A stretch of DNA of 64,000 bases from CAWBAT01 sp963810905 (GTDB lineage: Bacteria > Acidobacteriota > Terriglobia > Versatilivoradales > Versatilivoraceae), in contig CAWEPG010000003.1 of the NCBI GenBank assembly GCA_963810905.1, positions 248,001 through 312,000 of the forward strand. Direction: 5' to 3'. Within the stretch, counting starts at the first letter, position 1. Every line of letters begins with the position of its first letter. A program made the position numbers and the translations under genes. The notes beneath the pieces are model-generated. The model made no database searches and was not told where the DNA came from. It saw nothing but the letters and a program-made list of their open reading frames with translations. Shown here piece after piece: positions 10,262 through 18,920 of the stretch.

Positions 10262-10801
10262 ATGAGTCGTCTTAGGGAACGTTATCAAAAAGAGATCGTA
10301 CCAGCCTTGGCGAAAGAGTATAGCTACAAGAATGTGATGGCTATTCCCAAGCTGGAAAAGATCGTCATCAACATCGGGATGGGGGAAGCCATTCAGAATT
10401 CGAAGTTACTCGATGCGGCAGTTGACGAACTTAGCCTGATTGCGGGGCAGCGTCCAGTGATTACACGGGCCAAGAAATCAATTGCCTCTTTCAAATTGCG
10501 TAAAGGGATGACCATCGGCTGCATGATCACTTTACGCGGCGAACGGATGTATGAATTTTTGGATCGGATGGTTAGTGTTGCCCTGCCCCGCGTCCGGGAC
10601 TTCCGGGGTCTCTCAACGAAGTCTTTTGATGGAAGAGGAAACTATACGATTGGCCTTCGTGATCAGCTCATTTTCCCGGAGATCGATTACGCAAAGGTAA
10701 ACAAGATTAAGGGGATGAACATCACGTTGGCCACTACAGCCAAAACGGATGATGAGGCAAGGACCCTGTTACGCCTTCTCGGAATTCCGTTTCGGAATTA
10801 A
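10262..10801 (+). CDS. rplE: 50S ribosomal protein L5
   Basis: 179 residues from ATG 10262, exactly the usual size; a GTG 30 bases earlier would add a non-conserved extension. Signatures are KIVINIGMGEA, GQRPVITRAKKSIASFKLR and RDFRGLSTKSFDGRGNY. L5 binds 5S rRNA and contacts the P-site tRNA. GAGAGGT lies about 8 bases upstream. Confidence 0.97.
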   Translation: MSRLRERYQKEIVPALAKEYSYKNVMAIPKLEKIVINIGMGEAIQNSKLLDAAVDELSLIAGQRPVITRAKKSIASFKLRKGMTIGCMITLRGERMYEFLDRMVSVALPRVRDFRGLSTKSFDGRGNYTIGLRDQLIFPEIDYAKVNKIKGMNITLATTAKTDDEARTLLRLLGIPFRN

Positions 10802-10825
10802 TCAGTCACTTTATCTGAGGTTTTT

Positions 10826-11011
10826 ATGGCGAGAACATCGCATATCGCAAAGTCCCGAAAGACACCAAAGTTCAAGGTGCGTCAGCATAATCGCTGTAAG
10901 CGTTGCGGCCGGCCTCGTGGTTTTCTGCGTAAGTTTGAACTTTGCCGGCTCTGTTTCCGACAGCTGGCCCTCCGAGGGGAATTACCTGGAGTCATTAAGT
11001 CAAGCTGGTAA
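10826..11011 (+). CDS. rpsN: 30S ribosomal protein S14 type Z
   Basis: 61 residues, the short zinc-binding S14 form (also called rpsZ). Cysteines 24, 27, 40 and 43 form two CxxC knuckles around NRCKRCGRPRGF and ELCRLCF. S14 is a late-binding 30S head protein. With zinc-type S4, L24 and L36 also present, this operon carries the zinc-using set of ribosomal proteins. Confidence 0.97.
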   Translation: MARTSHIAKSRKTPKFKVRQHNRCKRCGRPRGFLRKFELCRLCFRQLALRGELPGVIKSSW

Positions 11012-11059
11012 GGTTGTTTCGACAATCGAACTGGACAGCTTGAAGGAGTCACTGAATAC

Positions 11060-11458
11060 ATGAGTCTTACTGATCCTATAGCAAATTATTTGACCCTCAT
11101 TCGCAACGCCATCCAGGCGAAACATCAGAAGGTGGATATCCCGTCTTCCAAGCTACTGGTGGAAATTACCAAGCTGCTCAAAGAAGAAGGGTACATCACC
11201 AACTACAAAGTGACCGACGAAGGGAAGAGGTCGGTTCTCCGAGTTTACCTGAAGTACGGCAGCAAGGGAGAACGCGTGATTTCCGGACTTCAGCGTATCT
11301 CCCGGCCAGGATGCCGCGTGTATACGGCCAAGAAGACTATTCCCACCGTGCTCGGAGGAATGGGGATGAGCGTTTTGAGCACGCCGAAGGGGATACTTTC
11401 CGGCGCGCGAGCCCGCAAAGAAGGGCTGGGTGGAGAGGTTCTCTGCCACATTTGGTAG
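11060..11458 (+). CDS. rpsH: 30S ribosomal protein S8
   Basis: 132 residues beginning MSLTDPIANYLTLIRNA and ending in the conserved GGEVLCHIW. The middle motif SRPGCRVYT and LSTPKGILSGARARKEG is typical. S8 is a central 16S rRNA binder and, in enterobacteria, represses the spc operon. Note the long hairpin-bearing gap that follows. Confidence 0.97.
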   Translation: MSLTDPIANYLTLIRNAIQAKHQKVDIPSSKLLVEITKLLKEEGYITNYKVTDEGKRSVLRVYLKYGSKGERVISGLQRISRPGCRVYTAKKTIPTVLGGMGMSVLSTPKGILSGARARKEGLGGEVLCHIW

Positions 11459-11492
11459 ATGGATTTGAACACTGGAATAATGAGCGTTACTT

Positions 11493-11516
11493 AGGGTTGA
11501 AAAGGCCTTCAACCCT
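11493..11516 (+). promoter_or_regulatory. mid-operon hairpin between rpsH and rplF
   Basis: A 9-bp perfect stem pairs AGGGTTGAA (11493-11501) with TTCAACCCT (11508-11516) around a six-base loop, inside the 99-base rpsH-rplF gap. No T-run follows, so it is not a standard terminator. It could be an RNA processing or stability element or a protein binding site; this is inference from structure only. Confidence 0.35.
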
Positions 11517-11557
11517 TAGAGGACGTCTTAAATCTTAATGACTGTTGGTATCCGGTT

Positions 11558-12097
11558 ATGTCGAGAATAGGAAACAAGATAATCCCAATCCCTCAGAATG
11601 TGAAGGTTCAGATCTCGGGGAATCAAGTGGATGTTCAGGGCCCCAAGGGTAAGTTGTCAAATACTGTCCCGGACGGAATCCGTTTTGAATTGAAAGACGG
11701 TCAATTGATCGCCGTTCGAAGTGCGGAAACGAAACAGCAGAAAGCCTTACACGGGCTGGCACGGAGCTTGGTTGCAAACGCCGTCAAAGGCGTGACCGAT
11801 GGATTTCAAAAGGAGTTGGAAATCGTGGGGATTGGCTACCGAGCCGAGGTCAGAGGAAAATCCGTTGTCTTCAGTCTGGGTTTCTCCCACCCCATTGATT
11901 TTCAAATCCCCTCGGGAATCAATATTGCCATAGAAAAACAGACTCGTTTGTTCATCTCAGGCATCGACAAGCAGAAGGTTGGGCAGACAGCGGCAACCAT
12001 TCGGGCCTTGCGAAAACCTGATCCCTACAAGAACAAAGGGATTCGCTACGCTGGAGAGGTTCTTAAGAAGAAGGTCGGGAAGACTGGAGCTAAATAG
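11558..12097 (+). CDS. rplF: 50S ribosomal protein L6
   Basis: 179 residues starting MSRIGNKIIPIP. The duplicated fold is evident, with VEIVGIGYRAEV-like and SHPI segments and the C-terminal KPDPYKNKGIRYAGE. L6 lies near the GTPase-associated centre. It follows the hairpin-containing gap described separately and precedes rplR by 40 bases. Confidence 0.97.
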   Translation: MSRIGNKIIPIPQNVKVQISGNQVDVQGPKGKLSNTVPDGIRFELKDGQLIAVRSAETKQQKALHGLARSLVANAVKGVTDGFQKELEIVGIGYRAEVRGKSVVFSLGFSHPIDFQIPSGINIAIEKQTRLFISGIDKQKVGQTAATIRALRKPDPYKNKGIRYAGEVLKKKVGKTGAK

Positions 12098-12137
12098 TTC
12101 TTCATCGCGAGAAGACATTCGGAGGCAATAAGTCAGC

Positions 12138-12506
12138 ATGGCCAAGCATTTTTCAAAAAACATCAAGCGACAGGCGGTCCATACCCGAATTCGCAAACGA
12201 ATTCATGGAACTGCTGAACGCCCGCGTCTCAATGTTTATCGTTCGCTGACTCACATTTATGTCCAGCTCATTGACGATATGAAGGGGATTACACTGGCCT
12301 CAGCCTCTACCTTGGATAAAACGATCCGTGCCCAAAACAAGTCTGGAGGAAATATTGCCAGCGCCAAGGTTGTTGGGACAGAGATTGCCAAGAGGGCAAA
12401 GAGCCTGGGAATTGAAACCGTGGTTTATGATCGAGGCGGCTATCAGTATCACGGTCGTGTGAAGGCTCTGGCCGAAGCGGCCCGAGAAGCTGGCCTAAAA
12501 TTCTAG
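12138..12506 (+). CDS. rplR: 50S ribosomal protein L18
   Basis: 122 residues with RLNVYRSLTHIYVQLIDD, the GTEIAKRAKSLGI helix and the ending RVKALAEAAREAGLKF. L18 is a 5S rRNA binding protein that works with L5. Ribosome binding site GGAGG lies about 15 bases before the ATG, a little far, but the start matches family length. Confidence 0.97.
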   Translation: MAKHFSKNIKRQAVHTRIRKRIHGTAERPRLNVYRSLTHIYVQLIDDMKGITLASASTLDKTIRAQNKSGGNIASAKVVGTEIAKRAKSLGIETVVYDRGGYQYHGRVKALAEAAREAGLKF

Positions 12507-12524
12507 ATAAGAATACTTAAGTCT

Positions 12525-13037
12525 ATGCAAACAAAAATCGACACGAGCACCCTCCAGTTGAAAGATCAGGTTGTCTCCATTAACCGAGTTACGAAGGTTG
12601 TAAAAGGAGGCAAGAACCTCAGTTTTAGCGCTTTAGTTGTCGTCGGTGATGAGAATGGAATCGTCGGCTACGGAAGCGGGAAGGCAAAGGAAGTCCCTCA
12701 AGCTATTCGGAAGGCTCTCGAAGCGGCCAAGAGAAATTTGATCAAGGTCCCCATTTTAGGGACTTCGATTCCTCATCAGGTTGTCGGGAGGTTCAGTTCT
12801 GGGCGTGTGCTATTGAAGCCTGCTCCTGAGGGGACTGGCGTAATCGCGGGCGGGCCTGTTCGTGCGGTGATCCAAGCTGCAGGGATTCTAAATGTTCTGA
12901 CCAAATCCTTGGGCAGCCCCAACCCACATAATGTTGTGAAAGCGACCATTGATGGGCTCCAGCAATTGAGAGATGTCGCTGATGTGGCCCGTTTAAGGGG
13001 AAAAACCATTGAAGAGGTTTTGCATAAAACTGTATGA
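12525..13037 (+). CDS. rpsE: 30S ribosomal protein S5
   Basis: 170 residues. The double-stranded-RNA-like domain is followed by the signature GYGSGKAKEVPQAIRKALE and GTGVIAGGPVRAVIQAAG. S5 sits at the mRNA entry pore and affects accuracy. Its stop overlaps the rpmD start (ATGA), so the two are translationally coupled. Confidence 0.97.
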   Translation: MQTKIDTSTLQLKDQVVSINRVTKVVKGGKNLSFSALVVVGDENGIVGYGSGKAKEVPQAIRKALEAAKRNLIKVPILGTSIPHQVVGRFSSGRVLLKPAPEGTGVIAGGPVRAVIQAAGILNVLTKSLGSPNPHNVVKATIDGLQQLRDVADVARLRGKTIEEVLHKTV

Positions 13038-13231
13038 GCCCAAAAGCAGCCAAACGTAAACAGTTGAACATCAAGTTAGTGAAAAGCGGAATTAGCTGCC
13101 CTATGAAACAACGGGCGGTCATCCGTGGGCTGGGATTCCGACGATTGAACCAGGTCGTTACCCATCCCGATACGCCTGCAATTCGGGGCATGATCTTCAA
13201 GATTCTGCATCTGGTAGAGGTTGTGGAATAG
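13034..13231 (+). CDS. rpmD: 50S ribosomal protein L30
   Basis: 65 residues with the family core IKLVKSGISCPMKQRAVIRGLGFRRLNQVV and RGMIFKILHLVEV split around a short loop. A small 50S protein not present in all bacteria. Starts inside the rpsE stop codon region (ATGA overlap). Confidence 0.95.
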   Translation: MSPKAAKRKQLNIKLVKSGISCPMKQRAVIRGLGFRRLNQVVTHPDTPAIRGMIFKILHLVEVVE

Positions 13232-13254
13232 TCAATGGACAGGAGTATGGCTTC

Positions 13255-13701
13255 ATGATCGGACTAAATAACTTACGGCCATCCGCCGGCTCAACCCAAC
13301 CGAAGAAACGGCGTGGGCAGGGAATGGGCTCTGGTCTTGGCAAAACGGCAGGTCGTGGATACAAGGGGCAAAAATCACGTTCCGGAGCCCGGTCCAAACG
13401 AGGGTTTGAAGGCGGACAGATGCCATTGCATCGTCGGCTTCCCAAGAGAGGGTTTACCAATATCTTCCGTAAGGAGTATGCAATTCTCAACCTCGATCGA
13501 TTGAAGGAGTTTCCTGCTGGCTCCCACATTACACCGGACATACTCCTTGAAAAAGGGGTCATTCGAAAGATTCGTGATGGTGTGAAAATTCTAGGAGGCG
13601 GAGAACTTCAACATCCATTGAACATTGCAGCTCACCTGTTTAGTAAGAGTGCGCAGGAGAAGATCACCAAGGCGGGCGGGACGTTTGAGGTTCTCAAGTG
13701 A
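13255..13701 (+). CDS. rplO: 50S ribosomal protein L15
   Basis: 148 residues. N-terminal NNLRPSAGSTQPKKRRGQGMG and the Gly-rich GYKGQKSRSGARSKRGFEGG tail thread into the 50S core as in all L15 proteins. The stop is overlapped by the secY GTG (GTGA). Confidence 0.97.
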   Translation: MIGLNNLRPSAGSTQPKKRRGQGMGSGLGKTAGRGYKGQKSRSGARSKRGFEGGQMPLHRRLPKRGFTNIFRKEYAILNLDRLKEFPAGSHITPDILLEKGVIRKIRDGVKILGGGELQHPLNIAAHLFSKSAQEKITKAGGTFEVLK

Positions 13702-15074
13702 TTGAAAGTCTTCGCAATATTTGGAGCATGCCCGATCTGAGGAAGCGGATCTTTTTTACGCTTGCTCTCCTGGCAGTCTACCGCGTGGGAGCCGTGATCC
13801 CAACACCGGGAATTAACACGGAAGTTCTCACCCGTTTTTTCGAGCAAAATCGCGGAACCGTATTTGGTTTTCTGGATTTGTTCTCAGGTGGGAATCTTCG
13901 ACGTTTCACTATTTTCGCTCTGGGGATAACTCCTTACATCACCGCTTCCATCATTCTTCAACTCCTTACGGTCGTTTGGCCTTATCTTGAAAAACTGTCG
14001 AAGGAGGGAGAGCTAGGGCGAAAGAAAATCACCCAGTATACTCGCTATTTGACAGTTGTCTTGAGTCTGGTTCAGTCAATTGGAATTGCGGTGACGTTTC
14101 AGAATATGCCGGACCGCCTGGTTCTTAGCCCTGGACTCCACTTCGTAATCATGACCGCCTTAACCCTGACCACTGGAACGGCGTTCATCATGTGGCTAGG
14201 AGAACAAATCTCCGACCGCGGCATCGGCAATGGGATGTCCTTAATTATTTTTGCCGGGATTGTGGTGGGACTGCCTCATGCCACAGCTGAGATTTATTCT
14301 AAGCTCGCCACCCAACAATGGTCCCCTCTTGTTGTTATCTTGCTGTTGGCTATGATGGTAGTGGTTGTCGCCTTTATCGTGATGGTTGAACGCGCCCAGC
14401 GCAGAATCCCCGTGCAATATGCCAAACGTGTTGTGGGAAGAAAAGTGATGGGAGGCCAGTCCACCCACCTTCCATTGAAGGTCAACATCGGTGGAGTGAT
14501 ACCGGTTATTTTTGCTTCTTCTATTCTTGCCTTTCCGCAAACTTTTGGGTACCTGTTCCCCGGCAGCCGGTTCTTCCGGAATATGTCAGAAGCTCTGCGG
14601 ATTGGGGAACCGTTGTGGAACTTGCTCTATATCACCGGAATTATCTTCTTTTGTTATTTCTATACCTCAATTGTTTTCAACCCCAACGAAGTAGCGGATA
14701 ACATGAGGAAATACGGGGGCTTTATCCCAGGGATTCGCCCGGGCAAGAAAACGGCCGAGTATATTGAAACCATTCTCAACCGTATCACCTTTGCCGGCGC
14801 CATCTATCTCGCGATGATCGCAATTATTCCTGAATTTATGATCTCGGGCTTCCACGTTCATCACCTCCCTTTTGTTGGGCGTTACCTTGAGACGCTTCCG
14901 AGCTGGGTCTTGAACGGGATGGGTGTCCAATTTTACTTTGGAGGGACCTCCCTCCTGATTGTGGTGGGCGTTGCCATGGACACGGTGCAACAGGTTGAGG
15001 CGCAGTTGGTTATGCGGCACTACGATGGGTTCTTGGGACCGCGAGGCCGAAGAGTTCGAGGGAGAAAGGCGTAG
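13698..15074 (+). CDS. secY: preprotein translocase subunit SecY
   Basis: 458 residues from GTG 13698, overlapping the rplO stop. Ten hydrophobic segments are visible, with the plug/half-helix region LDLFSGGNLRRFTIFALGI, the cytosolic loop RRIPVQYAKR and the C-terminal loop NPNEVADNMRKYGGFIPGIRPG. SecY forms the protein-conducting channel in the inner membrane with SecE and SecG. In many bacteria adk and map follow; here the next gene is infA. Confidence 0.98.
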   Translation: MIESLRNIWSMPDLRKRIFFTLALLAVYRVGAVIPTPGINTEVLTRFFEQNRGTVFGFLDLFSGGNLRRFTIFALGITPYITASIILQLLTVVWPYLEKLSKEGELGRKKITQYTRYLTVVLSLVQSIGIAVTFQNMPDRLVLSPGLHFVIMTALTLTTGTAFIMWLGEQISDRGIGNGMSLIIFAGIVVGLPHATAEIYSKLATQQWSPLVVILLLAMMVVVVAFIVMVERAQRRIPVQYAKRVVGRKVMGGQSTHLPLKVNIGGVIPVIFASSILAFPQTFGYLFPGSRFFRNMSEALRIGEPLWNLLYITGIIFFCYFYTSIVFNPNEVADNMRKYGGFIPGIRPGKKTAEYIETILNRITFAGAIYLAMIAIIPEFMISGFHVHHLPFVGRYLETLPSWVLNGMGVQFYFGGTSLLIVVGVAMDTVQQVEAQLVMRHYDGFLGPRGRRVRGRKA

Positions 15075-15113
15075 CTTCGACAACCCAAAAGCCCTTGCCT
15101 GAACGGTAGACGC

Positions 15114-15143
15114 TTGAAAATAAACACAGTTCTGGCTTATACT
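15114..15143 (+). promoter_or_regulatory. sigma-70-type promoter before infA
   Basis: TTGAAA at 15114-15119 and TATACT at 15138-15143 are separated by 18 bases. The element lies in the 118-base secY-infA gap, about 50 bases before the infA ATG. It would let the infA-to-rplQ genes be transcribed independently of the upstream operon. Confidence 0.6.
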
Positions 15144-15192
15144 GTGGTGTTTGACTCTTGTTTAGTCGGACGGATACGAGTAGAGAATTCGA

Positions 15193-15411
15193 ATGTCAAA
15201 AGAAGAAGCCATAGAAGTGGTTGCAACCGTTTTGGAGCCTTTGCCAAATGCCATGTTCCGAGTGGAGCTTGAAAACAAGCATGTCGTTCTGGCTCACATC
15301 TCCGGGAAAATGAGAAAGAATTTTATCCGAATTCTTCCGGGCGATAAAGTTGCGGTTGAGCTTTCTCCCTACGATTTGACCCGGGGAAGAATCGTCTACC
15401 GCTACAAGTAA
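15193..15411 (+). CDS. infA: translation initiation factor IF-1
   Basis: 72 residues, the exact usual length. The OB-fold reads EVVATVLEPLPNAMFRVELENKHVVLAHISGKMRKNFIRI in two parts and ends GRIVYRYK. IF-1 blocks the A site during initiation. First gene after the internal promoter. Confidence 0.98.
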   Translation: MSKEEAIEVVATVLEPLPNAMFRVELENKHVVLAHISGKMRKNFIRILPGDKVAVELSPYDLTRGRIVYRYK

Positions 15412-15430
15412 ATTTATTCAGGATTAACCA

Positions 15431-15544
15431 ATGAAAGTCAGGTCTTCCGTAAAAAAGATTTGTGATAAGTGCAAGGTCATCCATCGTCGTGGAGTTGTCA
15501 GGGTTATTTGCACAAATTCTAAGCACAAGCAGCGGCAGGGATAA
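15431..15544 (+). CDS. rpmJ: 50S ribosomal protein L36, zinc type
   Basis: 37 residues from ATG 15431 to TAA 15542-15544: MKVRSSVKKICDKC, then HRRGVVRVICTNSKHKQRQG. Cys11, Cys14, Cys27 and His32/33 are the zinc ligands of the zinc-binding L36 form. The gene lies 19 bases after infA and before rpsM, its usual place. Confidence 0.96.
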   Translation: MKVRSSVKKICDKCKVIHRRGVVRVICTNSKHKQRQG

Positions 15545-15595
15545 ATTGTTCCCTGACCACAGATTGAATGGACTGCGCCGGAGTTAGGGGGAAAA

Positions 15596-15982
15596 GTGGC
15601 ACGTATTGTCGGAATTGATTTGCCGAGGGACAAGAGGGTAGAAGTTGGGCTGACATATATTCATGGGGTCGGCAGATCCCGTGCTTCCCGGATATGCCAG
15701 CTTGCTGCCATTAACGTTGATACTAAGGTTAGAGACTTGACTGAAGATGAAGTGACGAAAATTCGCCAGCTCATCGAAGATCAAGGGGCCGTCGAAGGAG
15801 ACCTTCGTAAGGAAGTCTCGATGAATATCAAACGGTTAATGGAAATTGGCTCATACCGCGGGTTGCGCCACCGGAAAGGCTTGCCGGTTCGTGGCCAGAG
15901 AACCCACACCAACGCGAGAACTCGCAAGGGACCACGAAAGGGAGCTATTGCAGGAAAGAAGAAACCCACTGGGAAGACATAA
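15596..15982 (+). CDS. rpsM: 30S ribosomal protein S13
   Basis: 128 residues from GTG 15596 with AGTTAGGGGGAAAA upstream. It begins ARIVGIDLPRDKRVEVGLTYI and contains GVGRSRA, RHRKGLPVRGQRT and the lysine-rich C-terminus. S13 forms intersubunit bridges from the 30S head and touches the P-site tRNA. Confidence 0.97.
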   Translation: MARIVGIDLPRDKRVEVGLTYIHGVGRSRASRICQLAAINVDTKVRDLTEDEVTKIRQLIEDQGAVEGDLRKEVSMNIKRLMEIGSYRGLRHRKGLPVRGQRTHTNARTRKGPRKGAIAGKKKPTGKT

Positions 15983-16021
15983 GAGTTATTGAGGATTCCA
16001 CGATAGAGGAGTCGGAGGGAA

Positions 16022-16429
16022 ATGGCGAAGGCACCAACCAAGACCGGCAAGAAGAAGACATTCAAGAAGAAGGAAAAGCGGATTGTTTTGAATGGGAAGG
16101 TTTACATTCAAGCAACCTTCAATAATACGGTTGTGAGTATTACCGACACTCAAGGAAATTTGGTTTGCTGGTCAAGCGCCGGATCATTGGGATTCAAAGG
16201 ATCGAGAAAAGGGACCCCATTCGCAGCCCAGCAGGCCTCTCAGTCAGCTGCTTCTCGGGCCCGCGAATGTGGTATGAAGACAATCGATGTTTTGGTCAAA
16301 GGGCCAGGGTCTGGTCGTGAGTCGGCAATCCGTGCGTTACAGAGTGCTGGGTTAGAAGTGAAATCCATCAGAGATGTCACCCCTATTCCCCATAACGGGT
16401 GCCGCCCCCCAAAACGACGGCGGGTTTAA
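16022..16429 (+). CDS. rpsK: 30S ribosomal protein S11
   Basis: 135 residues. After a lysine-rich start come ATFNNTVVSITDTQGN, SAGSLGFKGSRKGTPFAAQ and the conserved end PIPHNGCRPPKRRRV. S11 lies in the platform near the Shine-Dalgarno duplex. GGAGTCGGAGGGA precedes the ATG. Confidence 0.98.
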   Translation: MAKAPTKTGKKKTFKKKEKRIVLNGKVYIQATFNNTVVSITDTQGNLVCWSSAGSLGFKGSRKGTPFAAQQASQSAASRARECGMKTIDVLVKGPGSGRESAIRALQSAGLEVKSIRDVTPIPHNGCRPPKRRRV

Positions 16430-16534
16430 CGGTGTTGCGCGGTTTTTGATTCCGCGATCTTCATCAGAGAATGCGGTCATTTACGAGAGATTTTGATATT
16501 CAAATAAGAAAGCTAGTCGAACGGGAGGATTAAT

Positions 16535-17164
16535 TTGGCAAGGTATCGAGAATCTGTTTGCCGATTATGCCGCCGAGAAGGCATGAAGTTATTTCTCAAA
16601 GGGGATCGTTGTTTTAAGGACTCTTGCGCCATCGAGAAACGAAATTTCACGCCCGGCCAACATGGGCAAGCTAGAAAATCCAAGATCGTTGGTTATGGTC
16701 TTCAGCTCCGTGAAAAACAAAAGGTTAAACGAATCTACGGACTTCTGGAAAATCAATTTCGCAATTATTTCGAGAAGGCGGCTGGGCAAAAGGGTGTGAC
16801 CGGAGAACTGCTTTTGCAGATGCTTGAGCGGCGCCTTGACAACACCGTATACCGTTTGGGCTTTGCCTCTTCGCGGGCTCAAGGGCGGCAGTTAGTCGGC
16901 CACGGCCATGTGCGGGTGAATAACACAAAGGTAGACATTCCCTCTTTCCAGGTCAAGCCCGGCGACATTGTGTCAGTGGCAGAGAAAAGTCAGAAAATAC
17001 CCACGGTCGTCAACGCAGTAGAGATGATTGGAAGCCGGGGCGTCCCAAGTTGGCTGGAACTCGATAGCACCAAATTCTCCGGAAAAGTTTTGGCCTTACC
17101 GAAGCGTGAGGATACCAATCTCCCAGTACAAGAGCGATTGATTGTTGAGCTTTATTCCAAGTAA
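16535..17164 (+). CDS. rpsD: 30S ribosomal protein S4, zinc type
   Basis: 209 residues from TTG 16535, which has GGGAGGA 5 bases upstream and gives the normal start ARYRES. Cys9, Cys12, Cys26 and Cys31 form the zinc site of the C+ S4 form. The S4 RNA-binding domain (RLDNTVYRLGFASSRAQGRQLVGHGH in two parts) is intact. S4 nucleates 30S assembly; in other bacteria it represses the alpha operon. A 105-base gap with a weak CGCGG/CCGCG hairpin precedes it. Confidence 0.97.
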   Translation: MARYRESVCRLCRREGMKLFLKGDRCFKDSCAIEKRNFTPGQHGQARKSKIVGYGLQLREKQKVKRIYGLLENQFRNYFEKAAGQKGVTGELLLQMLERRLDNTVYRLGFASSRAQGRQLVGHGHVRVNNTKVDIPSFQVKPGDIVSVAEKSQKIPTVVNAVEMIGSRGVPSWLELDSTKFSGKVLALPKREDTNLPVQERLIVELYSK

Positions 17165-17259
17165 TGGATTTACATCTTAAGATTTTCGGAACAATGGGAT
17201 TTTAATTTACCACATTGAATCTTGTCCTTAACGACAAGATCTTGGAGGCCGCTTTGTTT

Positions 17260-18255
17260 ATGTTATGGAAAGGTTTTCAGAAACCCAAAAGACTCTCCAT
17301 TGTTTCTGATGAGAACAACCGAAATTATGGTCAGTTTTCCGCCCAGCCATTTGAACGTGGGTTTGGAACAACGATCGGTAATGCCTTGCGTAGGGTTTTG
17401 TTGTCATCGATTGAAGGGGCAGCTGTCACCGCTCTCAAAGTTGAGGGCATTTTGCACGAGTTTTCTCCGATTCCGGGAGTCGTCGAGGACGCCACGGATA
17501 TCATTCTCAATTTGAAGCAAGTACCCTTCCGCCTAAATTCCGAAGGCTTTAAGACAATTTATCTGGAATCAGACGGGCCAGGAATTTTGACGTCGGGCCA
17601 AATAAAGTCCGATGCTGATGTTGAGATTCTTGATAAAAGTGTTTATTTGGCAACCGTTAGCGAAGGGGGAAAGCTCTCCATTGAAATGCGACTGAAAAAC
17701 GGGCGTGGCTACGTCTCTGCCGATAAGAACTTTGACGAAGATTTGTCGATTGGCTACATTCCGGTGGACTCGGTTCACTCCCCAGTTAAGAAAGTTAATT
17801 ACACCATCGAACCGGCGCGTCTCGGGCAGACCACGGATTATGAAAAGTTAACACTGGATGTCTGGACCAATGGTTGCGTCACACCACAGGACTCGATTGG
17901 TTTTGCTGCCAAGCTTCTCAAAGACCATATGTCCATTTTCATCAATTTTGAGGAGCAGCCGGAAGCCCGAGAAGAAAAGCTCGAAAAACCGGCAGAATTG
18001 ATTAACGAGAACCTCTCCAAATCGGTTGAGGAGCTGGAGCTCTCTGTACGTTCTTACAATTGCTTGAAAAATGCCAATATCAAGACGATTGGGGAACTGG
18101 TCCAAAAATCAGAATCAGAAATGCTGAAGACTAAGAATTTTGGCCGTAAATCGCTGAATGAGATCAAAGAGATTCTTGCGAGTATGGGTTTGAGCTTGGG
18201 GATGACTTTGGACGAGCGGGGCCAGCCCGTTGCGGCTTCAGTAAAGAGTGAATAA
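17260..18255 (+). CDS. rpoA: RNA polymerase subunit alpha
   Basis: 331 residues from ATG 17260, which gives the standard opening MLWKGFQKPKRL and has GGAGG upstream; an earlier TTG at 17215 would add 15 unrelated residues. The N-terminal dimerisation domain shows FERGFGTTIGNALRRVLLSS; the C-terminal helix-hairpin-helix domain (residues ~250-315) shows ELELSVRSYNCLKNANI and FGRKSLNEIKE. Alpha assembles the core polymerase and contacts UP elements and activators. Confidence 0.98.
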   Translation: MLWKGFQKPKRLSIVSDENNRNYGQFSAQPFERGFGTTIGNALRRVLLSSIEGAAVTALKVEGILHEFSPIPGVVEDATDIILNLKQVPFRLNSEGFKTIYLESDGPGILTSGQIKSDADVEILDKSVYLATVSEGGKLSIEMRLKNGRGYVSADKNFDEDLSIGYIPVDSVHSPVKKVNYTIEPARLGQTTDYEKLTLDVWTNGCVTPQDSIGFAAKLLKDHMSIFINFEEQPEAREEKLEKPAELINENLSKSVEELELSVRSYNCLKNANIKTIGELVQKSESEMLKTKNFGRKSLNEIKEILASMGLSLGMTLDERGQPVAASVKSE

Positions 18256-18364
18256 GGCTACCGTTTCTTCTTTCCGTGCCTGAGTCAAGTCGTCCAGAAA
18301 AGATAAAGGACGCGGACAGAAGCCGGCAGTTTACCCGTCTTGATTTTGTAAGGAGATATTGCCA

Positions 18365-18826
18365 ATGCGACATCGGGTCCATGGTCGAAAGTTGGGGCGG
18401 CCGACTCCTCATCGCCGTGCTTTGTTAAGAAATCTGTGCACTTCACTCTTCGAGCATGAGAGAATTACCACCACCGTTGAGAAAGCTAAAGAACTGCGCC
18501 CGGTAGCTGAAAAGCTTATTACTTTGGGTAAAGATGGAGGGCTCCACGCCCGCCGACAGGCTGCGGCGCAACTCCTGAATGCAGCTGCCGTCAAAAAGCT
18601 CTTTGACATTATTGCTAACCGGTTTGCAGATCGTAACGGCGGCTATACACGGATTGTCAAATTGGATTATCGCAAAGGCGACGGAGCTGACCGGGCAGTC
18701 ATCGAACTGCTGGGGAGTGAGCTCAGTGTCAAGAAAGCAGAGCGTACTGCCGTCGCTAAAGCAGCTGGCGAGAAGTCAAAATCGGAAAAATCCAAGGCCA
18801 AGCAGGGAGACGAAAAAGAGAAATAG
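18365..18826 (+). CDS. rplQ: 50S ribosomal protein L17
   Basis: 153 residues from ATG 18365, with AAGGAG 9 bases upstream. The core MRHRVHGRKLGRPTPHRRALLRN and GGYTRIVKL is classical. A Lys/Glu/Ser-rich tail of about 30 residues extends beyond the usual end. Last gene of the ribosomal operon; a strong terminator follows. Confidence 0.97.
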   Translation: MRHRVHGRKLGRPTPHRRALLRNLCTSLFEHERITTTVEKAKELRPVAEKLITLGKDGGLHARRQAAAQLLNAAAVKKLFDIIANRFADRNGGYTRIVKLDYRKGDGADRAVIELLGSELSVKKAERTAVAKAAGEKSKSEKSKAKQGDEKEK

Positions 18827-18920
18827 GACTGGAGTGCCCTGTGTCAGTAGTATGTTTTACGTTTCCCAGGTTTCCGATCCCTATTAGAAGGCTGAGCCCC
18901 TTAAAGTCAGTCGTTACTAG

